Of a DNA stretch of 5,706 nt, positions 1-3,979 are shown one piece after another. The DNA comes from JAVBSX01 sp051660685 (lineage in GTDB: Bacteria > Planctomycetota > Planctomycetia > Pirellulales > Thermoguttaceae). The position numbers and the translations under genes are program-made. The stretch lies in assembly GCA_051660685.1 (NCBI GenBank), contig JBOFQB010000052.1, forward strand, positions 1 to 5,706, given 5' to 3'. The notes beneath the pieces are model-generated. The model searched no databases, was not told where the DNA came from, and saw only the letters and a list, made by a program, of their open reading frames with translations. The stretch's first letter is position 1; each line of letters opens with the position of its first letter.

Positions 1-69
1 GGCGATGCGTTCGAGCAATTTTTTGACGAGAGCTTCGAGTTCGGCGATACGTTTATCTTTGGCATCCAT
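1..69 (-). CDS. IS66-like transposase N-terminus (partial)
   Basis: The reverse strand from the ATG at 69 down to 1 reads 23 codons without a stop, and the gene continues past the left edge. The peptide starts MDAKDKRIAELEALV and continues KKLLERIA. It is a charged, leucine-heptad helix of the kind found at the N-terminus of many IS66-family (TnpC-type) transposases, where a short coiled coil precedes a Ser/Asn-rich linker and the DDE catalytic domain. Neither the linker nor the catalytic domain lies inside the window. No Shine-Dalgarno precedes the start, but a promoter (79-108) ends just 10 bp ahead of it. I see no recognisable IS terminal inverted repeat. The IS66 link rests on resemblance of this short helix, so another coiled-coil protein is possible. 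Confidence 0.5.
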   Translation of the reverse strand, partial: MDAKDKRIAELEALVKKLLERIA

Positions 70-78
70 AATGACCGC

Positions 79-108
79 AGTATACGTTTGATACCTCAAT
101 CATGTCAA
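79..108 (-). promoter_or_regulatory. sigma70-type promoter for the leftward transposase-like gene
   Basis: On the - strand a perfect -35 hexamer TTGACA (+ strand 103-108) is followed after 18 bp by TATACT (+ strand 79-84), a 5/6 match to TATAAT. The start codon at 69 lies only 10 bp downstream of the -10 box, so transcription would begin about 0-4 nt ahead of the ATG. That would make the message nearly leaderless and would explain the missing ribosome-binding site. This is a motif call without transcript data. Confidence 0.5.
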
Positions 109-145
109 GACCAATTCAAATTGCCGTGAACGGATACCTGGACTG

Positions 146-409
146 TTGGAAGAGCATGAAGGAGGTAGATCGGGCGCGAACCGTGAAGAGGGGAGTCTGG
201 AGTTTTTATGGGAGCAACTTGCCGAGATTCGCGGGGCGCTCTTTGGTTTTGACACGGACCTTGCAACGGATGCTCTTGAGCGTCTTCTTGCGGTACAATT
301 TACCCGGGAGATTGACGAACAGTTAAAGAAGCTGAAGGTCCTGATTGAGGACTTTGACTATGAAGGGGCGATTGAAGTCTTGGATTCCGTCGGGAAGTCA
401 CAAGTTTAA
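146..409 (+). pseudogene. probable C-terminal remnant of a hybrid sensor histidine kinase
   Basis: This is an 87-codon frame whose only early start is a TTG at 146. The frame is open upstream to a TGA at 89-91. The first ~25 residues are low-complexity and look non-native. The region from about residue 30 on (ALFGFDTDLATDALERLL, then REIDEQLKKLKVLIEDFDYE and AIEVLD) resembles the short helical tail found at the end of many multi-domain hybrid histidine kinases, after the last receiver or Hpt domain. No histidine, ATPase or receiver motif is present, so it cannot act as a kinase by itself. No Shine-Dalgarno precedes the TTG. Its position next to a divergent transposase-like gene suggests that an insertion or rearrangement removed the upstream part. 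A real small helical protein is the alternative. Confidence 0.35.
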
Positions 410-624
410 CGAAGAGGGACCGACAATCCGCCAACAAGTTCCGGGAAAAGGAGCCATTTTCATTTTTGGACCACGAAAGTCACGAAAACCTCACAAAATA
501 CGGTTTTTCGTGTCTTTTGTGTGTTTCGTGGTAAAAACAAATCCGTCCAACCCGGCTCGGTTCAAATCGCAAAACCAAACTTGTTAGCGAACTGGAGGAA
601 CCGATAATTGTCTTGGTCGGTGTC
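410..624. other. gene-free spacer ahead of the atp operon
   Basis: No reading frame here has a plausible start, ribosome-binding site or recognisable protein. The short frames on both strands (345-587 +, 480-683 -) translate to repeat-derived, compositionally odd peptides. The only structure seen is the CACGAAA palindrome (471-531) and a direct repeat TGTCTTG at 609-615 and 621-627 that runs into the -35 box. Confidence 0.6.
471..531. repeat. palindromic CACGAAA repeat cluster
   Basis: The left half carries CCACGAAA (471-478), CACGAAAACC (481-490) and CACAAAA (492-498), spaced about ten bases apart. The right half carries the reverse complements: GGTTTTTCGTG (502-512), a CTTTTGTGTG stretch (514-523) and TTTCGTGG (524-531). 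The outer 8-bp arms match exactly and the inner arms match with one extra T, so the block can fold into a long imperfect hairpin. It lies in the gene-free stretch between the kinase remnant and the atp promoter. Similar CACGAAA-rich intergenic elements occur in several environmental bacterial genomes. It may be a dispersed repeat or a crude bidirectional terminator separating the operon from the upstream DNA. Confidence 0.6.
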
Positions 625-652
625 TTGACCTGCTTCAACAACTCGCTATAAT
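625..652 (+). promoter_or_regulatory. sigma70-type promoter of the atp operon
   Basis: TTGACC (625-630, 5/6 match to the -35 consensus) is followed after 16 bp by a perfect TATAAT (647-652). Initiation would fall near 658-660, giving a leader of about 47-49 nt before the ATG at 707. No other comparably good promoter was noticed between this point and the end of the window, which fits one long atp transcript. A direct repeat, TGTCTTGGTC (609-618) and TGTCTTGACC (621-630), overlaps the -35 box with a 12-bp period and could be a regulator site. Confidence 0.75.
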
Positions 653-694
653 GACAGCTGTTTTCGTTTGGTTTGCCCCACACTCTCCTACCTC

Positions 695-699
695 AAGGA
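695..699 (+). promoter_or_regulatory. ribosome-binding site deciding the first operon start
   Basis: AAGGA lies 7 nt ahead of the ATG at 707. It supports that start over the longer in-frame ATG at 668, which sits only about 8-10 nt after the predicted transcription start and would add 13 poorly family-like residues. Confidence 0.7.
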
Positions 700-706
700 C
701 ATCACT

Positions 707-964
707 ATGCAGAGTCAAGGTGAACAGGACTCCCGATCCCCCCTCGCAATCGGCTATACTTGGAGCATCATCGTCTCCAGTATCGCTTTCGAAATGGTCC
801 TCCCAATCCTCCTCGGGTTTTGGATCGACCAAAAATTGGGGACCCTCGTCCTGTTTACACTCCTCGGTGCTGTCCTCGGTATGACAATCGCCCTGTTGCA
901 ATTGATTCAGTTGGGAAAACCGAAAACAAACGTGAAACCGAAGAATGAAAAACATGAAACTTGA
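707..964 (+). CDS. AtpZ/AtpI-family small membrane protein
   Basis: This 85-residue protein has two predicted membrane helices (about 14-40 and 45-67) joined by the tight turn GFWIDQKLGT (37-46). It ends in a Lys-rich cytoplasmic tail (71-83). The glycine-aspartate turn and the acidic residue inside the first helix (E29) fit the AtpZ/AtpI family, which typically sits at the head of atp operons. In Bacillus, AtpI and AtpZ have been linked to Mg2+/Ca2+ supply and c-ring assembly or stability, but the exact role here is not shown by the sequence. The ATG at 707 is chosen because of the AAGGA at 695-699. It is the first gene after the atp promoter and overlaps the next gene by up to 20 nt, implying translational coupling. 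Family membership is fairly sure; the choice between AtpZ and AtpI naming is less so. Confidence 0.75.
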   Translation: MQSQGEQDSRSPLAIGYTWSIIVSSIAFEMVLPILLGFWIDQKLGTLVLFTLLGAVLGMTIALLQLIQLGKPKTNVKPKNEKHET

Positions 965-1316
965 CCCTTTCGGAGGAACCTCGCTTTACGCGATCCTCCT
1001 TGCAGCGGTCCTCGTCTCCATGATGTCCCTCCTATATGGTCACTTGGGTACACTTGCAGCCGGTTTTGCCGTTGTTGCTAATTGGTTCATCAGTTTGGCC
1101 AAAATATTATCGATAAAAATTTCACGGTTGTACTCGAAAAATCCCCTCACTATTGTTATGATCGGCGTGAATGTTCGCTTGGTTTTGTCCGTCAGCTTCG
1201 CTCTCGGCCTTCTCCTCGCTTGTTCCCCCGATCTACGAGTTTTTTGTGTTCTCCTGTTTTTACTGGTCAACCTCCTGATGTTGCCGGTTGACACCTATTT
1301 GACATGGCCTCACTGA
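945..1316 (+). CDS. four-helix membrane protein of the atp operon (AtpI-like)
   Basis: This hydrophobic protein of 123 residues has four likely membrane helices, at about 13-31, 34-55, 72-92 and 98-116. An arginine (R78) lies in the third helix, and a basic loop (KISRLYSKNP, about 58-67) lies between helices two and three. Length, four-helix layout and position directly before atpB match the subunit I (AtpI) type of operon protein, which helps c-ring assembly in some bacteria. I see no diagnostic motif, so this is an inference from layout. It starts inside the preceding gene and ends 13 nt inside atpB, so the three genes are probably translationally coupled. A second in-frame ATG at 954 would remove three residues, and neither start has a strong Shine-Dalgarno. 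Confidence 0.6.
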   Translation: MKNMKLDPFGGTSLYAILLAAVLVSMMSLLYGHLGTLAAGFAVVANWFISLAKILSIKISRLYSKNPLTIVMIGVNVRLVLSVSFALGLLLACSPDLRVFCVLLFLLVNLLMLPVDTYLTWPH

Positions 1317-2122
1317 ATCTTCCAGAAATTGCCGGACACGTCAACGACGCGACCTCCTTTCACGTCCCAAAAGTTTTGGGAGGTGCAACACCGGAATTGC
1401 CCGTTGTCCTCGGTCATCAATTGACCAAGTACATGGTCCTCGAAATCGGTGTCGGTCTCCTCATGTGTCTCGTCTTCTTCCTCTATGCCGCTAAAATTCG
1501 GGGCGGACAATTACCAAAAGGACGCTTTTGGAACCTGATTGAGGTTTTTCTGCTGTATCTGAGAGATCAGGTGATACGACCTTCAATTGGGAAACATGAT
1601 GCCGACCGTTTCGTTCCCTACCTTTGGACGTTGTTTTTCTTCGTCCTGTTCTGCAACCTCTTCGGAATGCTCCCTTGGTGTGGTTCGCCGACCGGTTCGC
1701 TTTCCGTGACCGCCGTTTTGGCCGGTTCGACCTTCGTCGTTGTCAACTTTGCAGGTATGAAACGATACGGAATCGGAAAATACTGGCTCGGTCTGGTTCC
1801 CCATTTGGACCTCCCCCCTGCATTGGGAATTCTGCTCAAACCGATGTTATTCGGGATTGAGTTGGCTGCATTACTTATCAAACACGTTGTCTTGGCAATT
1901 CGTCTTTTGGCGAATATGTTTGCCGGACACATGGTCCTTGCCGTTTTTCTAGCTTTTCTCCCGATGTCTGCCGGAATGCTTTGGTGGTATCCTATTGCAC
2001 TCGGAAGTGTCGGTATGGCAATTATACTCAGTCTTCTCGAACTGTTCGTTGCCTTTTTACAAGCGTATATTTTTATGTTCCTCTCCGCGCTGTTTATCGG
2101 TATGGCGGTACATCAACATTAG
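1304..2122 (+). CDS. atpB: ATP synthase Fo subunit a
   Basis: This 272-residue integral membrane stator subunit forms the two ion half-channels against the c-ring. The signature segment LAIRLLANMFAGH (197-209) contains the essential arginine R200, equivalent to E. coli R210. The C-terminal FLQAYIFMFLSALF (251-264) carries the conserved Q253 (E. coli Q252). Several further hydrophobic helices are visible, at about 43-62, 105-124, 133-150, 180-198, 208-225 and 230-250. Compared with E. coli, the channel pair E219/H245 is swapped to H209/E246, as in mitochondrial-type a subunits. The N-terminal ~40 residues are polar and lie before the first helix. No Shine-Dalgarno precedes the ATG. Its 13-nt overlap with the upstream gene suggests coupled re-initiation. 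Identity is certain. Confidence 0.97.
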   Translation: MASLNLPEIAGHVNDATSFHVPKVLGGATPELPVVLGHQLTKYMVLEIGVGLLMCLVFFLYAAKIRGGQLPKGRFWNLIEVFLLYLRDQVIRPSIGKHDADRFVPYLWTLFFFVLFCNLFGMLPWCGSPTGSLSVTAVLAGSTFVVVNFAGMKRYGIGKYWLGLVPHLDLPPALGILLKPMLFGIELAALLIKHVVLAIRLLANMFAGHMVLAVFLAFLPMSAGMLWWYPIALGSVGMAIILSLLELFVAFLQAYIFMFLSALFIGMAVHQH

Positions 2123-2127
2123 ACGTA

Positions 2128-2160
2128 GGGTTGAGGGATTGGAGGGATAAGGGATCGGGG
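2128..2160 (+). other. G-tract cluster, potential G-quadruplex
   Basis: Five runs of at least three G occur at 2128-2130, 2135-2137, 2144-2146, 2151-2153 and 2157-2160, separated by 4, 6, 4 and 3 nt. This meets the usual pattern of four or more G3 runs with loops up to 7 nt. It lies on the coding strand, so it would also be in the mRNA between the atpB stop and atpE. Folding is a prediction from the pattern only. Confidence 0.5.
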
Positions 2161-2170
2161 AAAGACCGAA

Positions 2171-2205
2171 ACCTGACACCTGAAGTCTAAAGCCTAAAGT
2201 CTCCA
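2171..2205 (+). repeat. degenerate heptad tandem repeat
   Basis: Five consecutive 7-nt units run ACCTGAC, ACCTGAA, GTCTAAA, GCCTAAA, GTCTCCA. They share an (A/G)(C/T)CT(G/A)A pattern, and the last unit is the most degraded. The block ends five bases before the atpE ribosome-binding site, so it forms part of the atpE leader. It resembles short tandemly repeated heptamers known from intergenic DNA in other bacteria. Confidence 0.5.
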
Positions 2206-2209
2206 ACTT

Positions 2210-2215
2210 AAGGAG
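2210..2215 (+). promoter_or_regulatory. strong ribosome-binding site of atpE
   Basis: AAGGAG, preceded by TT, lies 8 nt before a GTG codon at 2224. It is the best Shine-Dalgarno in the window and fixes the non-ATG start of atpE. That fits the need to make the c subunit in many copies per complex. Confidence 0.75.
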
Positions 2216-2223
2216 TTTTTTTC

Positions 2224-2565
2224 GTGAACAAGTTTTCCAAATTCTTCGTCCTCAGTTTCGTTTTGATTCTCGTTTTTGCCCCGACTTTTGTTTTGGCAGC
2301 TGAAGAAGCGGCTCCTGCTGCACAAACAGCGGTTGCATCCGGCAAGGCGACGTACGCTCTTGCAGGTGCTGCAATTGGAACCGGTTTGGTCATTATCGGA
2401 GGTGCTCTTGGGATTGGCAAGATCGGGGCGAACGCCGTTGAAAGTATGGCGCGACAACCGGAGATTGCAGGTGCTGTTCAGACCGCGATGATTATTGCGG
2501 CTGCTTTGATCGAAGGTGTAACCTTCTTCGCCCTCATCATCTGTCTGCTCTGCTTGTTTATGTAA
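2224..2565 (+). CDS. atpE: ATP synthase Fo subunit c with N-terminal presequence
   Basis: This is the proteolipid rotor subunit. Its total length is 113 residues, against about 75-90 for typical c subunits. Residues 1-25 form a signal-peptide-like stretch: two lysines, a hydrophobic core (7-19), then TFVLA before an AEEAAPAAQ linker. The mature hairpin follows. Helix 1 (about 43-69) is Gly/Ala-rich, the polar loop RQPE is at 77-80, and helix 2 (about 84-112) carries the ion-binding carboxylate E97. Gap-free comparison with the Ilyobacter tartaricus c subunit (offset +32) places I64, G98 and V99 where that Na+ pump has Q32, S66 and T67, so H+ rather than Na+ coupling is inferred. The start is GTG with a strong ribosome-binding site at 2210. 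It lies alone between atpB and atpF with a 101-nt leader. Confidence 0.96.
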   Translation: MNKFSKFFVLSFVLILVFAPTFVLAAEEAAPAAQTAVASGKATYALAGAAIGTGLVIIGGALGIGKIGANAVESMARQPEIAGAVQTAMIIAAALIEGVTFFALIICLLCLFM

Positions 2566-2615
2566 GCACAGACGGTTGAATTATTCCCCTCCTCCCTTCA
2601 CTAACCCTCGATTCC

Positions 2616-3218
2616 ATGAGATTCGCGTTTATTTTTGCCTGTCTCTTCGTCCTGCTCCTTTGTGTTGTTTCTCCCACTTTTGCGTCGGGAGGACATGGAG
2701 GTGAGGAGTTTGACCCGAAAACGCAGTTGAACCCGCTTCAGTTTCAGACGGATACCGCGATCTGGACTTTAGTCGTTTTTGCCGGTCTCTGTTTCATTCT
2801 CGGTAAATTCGCGTTTGGGCCGGTTGTCAAATCACTCGATCAACGGGAACAATCGGTCGCCAATCACATTGCATCTGCGGAAAAAGCCAATAATGATGCG
2901 AAAGAACTTTTGTCCCAGTATCAGCAAAAACTGGTTGATGCTCAGGAAGAGGTTCGACGGATCATTGAAGCGGGCAAAAAAGAGGCCGCTTTAGCAGCCG
3001 ATATGATTGTTGATAAGGCAAAAGCGGCATCTGAAGCGGAACGAGTTCGGGCAATGAAGGAGATTGAAGCGGCGACAGGTGCTGCGATTCAGGAGTTGGC
3101 AAGCAAAAGTGCAACACTTGCGACGGAATTGGCGGGGAAGATTATTCGCAGTTCGATTGACCCTAACGCTCATCGTCATTTGATTGACGAAGCGATCCAA
3201 CAGTTTGCGAAAAACTGA
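2616..3218 (+). CDS. atpF: ATP synthase Fo subunit b with signal-like N-terminus
   Basis: This is the 200-residue peripheral-stalk subunit. Residues 1-23 form a hydrophobic, signal-peptide-like segment ending TFA before a GGHGGEE stretch. The canonical single membrane anchor lies at about 48-68 (from AIWTLVVFAGLCF onward). It is followed by the usual PVVKSLDQRE turn and a long charged, Ala-rich coiled coil (about 75-175) that dimerises and reaches up to delta and alpha. Canonical b is about 156-170 residues, and the excess here is mainly the presequence. Only one b gene is present and no b' partner is visible. The ATG at 2616 has no Shine-Dalgarno: a pyrimidine-rich CCCCTCCTCCC (2586-2596) lies upstream instead. 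A pair of inverted hairpin repeats follows the stop codon. Confidence 0.95.
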   Translation: MRFAFIFACLFVLLLCVVSPTFASGGHGGEEFDPKTQLNPLQFQTDTAIWTLVVFAGLCFILGKFAFGPVVKSLDQREQSVANHIASAEKANNDAKELLSQYQQKLVDAQEEVRRIIEAGKKEAALAADMIVDKAKAASEAERVRAMKEIEAATGAAIQELASKSATLATELAGKIIRSSIDPNAHRHLIDEAIQQFAKN

Positions 3219-3224
3219 GTGCCG

Positions 3225-3252
3225 TTTAGCCGCAAAACAATGTTCTGCGCGT
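3225..3252 (-). repeat. hairpin repeat unit, copy 1 (inverted)
   Basis: This is one 28-nt unit of a REP-like family. Read on the - strand it is ACG, arm CGCAGAAC, loop ATT, arm GTTTTGCG, tail GCTAAA. The 8-bp arms pair with one G.T wobble. On the + strand it is followed by a run of six T (3252-3257). It faces copy 2, and the outer nine bases of the two copies (3225-3233 and 3286-3294) are exact inverted repeats. Confidence 0.7.
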
Positions 3253-3266
3253 TTTTTGCGAATTCG

Positions 3267-3294
3267 ACGCGCGATACGTTGTATCGCGGCTAAA
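3267..3294 (+). repeat. hairpin repeat unit, copy 2
   Basis: This 28-nt unit reads ACG, arm CGCGATAC (3270-3277), loop GTT, arm GTATCGCG (3281-3288), tail GCTAAA. The 8-bp stem is perfect. It lies 14 nt from the inverted copy 1 and 31 nt before the atpH start. It is identical over all 28 nt to copy 4 at 5500-5527. Confidence 0.8.
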
Positions 3295-3325
3295 TGAGAC
3301 AACTTAACAGTGAGGAATTGAAATC

Positions 3326-3979
3326 ATGTTGCCTAATCCCGAACAAGATGCCCAGTTTGCAGCAGAATGGGATGCTGATGTCGCAGTCGGTAAAGTCGCT
3401 GCTGTTTACGCCGAAGCGTTGTTGGACGCTTCCCTTGCACAAGGAGAGTCCCTCGCCGATCAACGTTCGCAATTCGGTTCGCTTCTGACGGATGTTTTTG
3501 TGAAGCAGCCGAAGTTTGAAGAGGTGTTGTCCTCCTCGCTCATTTCCGTTGACGAAAAGTTGGGGATATTGGACCGGACGTTGAAATCTCAGGCAAGTCC
3601 GGTGTTCCTGAACTTTTTGAAAGTGTTGGCGAAACATTCGCGGTTGGACATTTTACGCCCGATTTACCGTGAAGTCGTTGCCCTTTGCGATCAACGTGAA
3701 GGTCGGATTCCCGTTCAGGTGATAACCGCCGTTCCGCTCGATTCGTCAACGGAACAGTCCCTTTCCGCTTCACTGACCCAAAAAATTGGCGGAATGCCCG
3801 TATTTCAGTGTACCGTTGATCCCGAGTTGATCGGCGGTATTATTGTTCGCGTCGGAGATACCATTTACGACGCTTCCCTTTCCACTCAACTTAAAAACGT
3901 TCGTCAACAGATGATTGACAGGAGCGCACATGAAATTCAAAGCCGACGAGATCGCTTCAGTAATCCAGAAGGAAATTGA
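3326..3979 (+). CDS. atpH: ATP synthase F1 subunit delta
   Basis: This subunit (OSCP equivalent) links the peripheral stalk to the top of F1. It has 217 residues, longer than the usual ~175-185. An extra ~20 residues precede the canonical start of the helical N-terminal domain (VGKVAAVYAEALLDAS, 21-36). The conserved segment KQPKFEEVLSSSLISVDEKL follows at 60-79, and the C-terminal signature GGIIVRVGDTIYDASLSTQL at 170-189. A tail of about 21 residues after RQQM (193-196) is encoded mostly within the 50-nt overlap with atpA. TGAGGA at 3311-3316, 9 nt ahead of the ATG, supports the start. Identity is sure. Whether the N-terminal extension is translated depends on that start, and no better one is seen downstream. 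Confidence 0.94.
   Translation: MLPNPEQDAQFAAEWDADVAVGKVAAVYAEALLDASLAQGESLADQRSQFGSLLTDVFVKQPKFEEVLSSSLISVDEKLGILDRTLKSQASPVFLNFLKVLAKHSRLDILRPIYREVVALCDQREGRIPVQVITAVPLDSSTEQSLSASLTQKIGGMPVFQCTVDPELIGGIIVRVGDTIYDASLSTQLKNVRQQMIDRSAHEIQSRRDRFSNPEGN
3920..3924 (+). promoter_or_regulatory. ribosome-binding site of atpA inside atpH
   Basis: AGGAG lies 5 nt before the ATG at 3930 and decides that start over the in-frame TTG at 3915. The TTG would add five residues and leave this site inside the gene. It lies within the atpH coding sequence, so atpA translation should be linked to ribosomes finishing atpH. Confidence 0.75.

Noticed and set aside
102..326. ATG-started 74-residue frame overlapping the kinase-like remnant
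   Set aside because: The +2 frame over the same DNA has the family-like sequence, while this frame reads as Arg/Leu-rich noise with no ribosome-binding site.
668..706. N-terminal extension of the first operon gene from the ATG at 668
   Set aside because: The ATG at 707 has AAGGA at 7 nt spacing and a family-like start. The 668 codon lies almost at the predicted transcription start with no ribosome-binding site.
635..955. 106-residue - strand frame opposite the first operon gene
   Set aside because: It is antisense to the AtpZ-like gene and its promoter, with an acidic, low-complexity composition and no start signal.
2171..2205. CRISPR-like array
   Set aside because: The units are 7 nt with no spacers, so this is a simple tandem repeat.
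3225..3257. Strong rho-independent terminator after atpF
   Set aside because: The hairpin and T6 run are present, but the + strand RNA stem has a mismatch and is AT-rich near the loop. The operon clearly continues, so at most partial attenuation is plausible.
3915..3929. TTG start for atpA at 3915
   Set aside because: The AGGAG at 3920-3924 would fall inside the gene, and the alpha family start fits the ATG at 3930.
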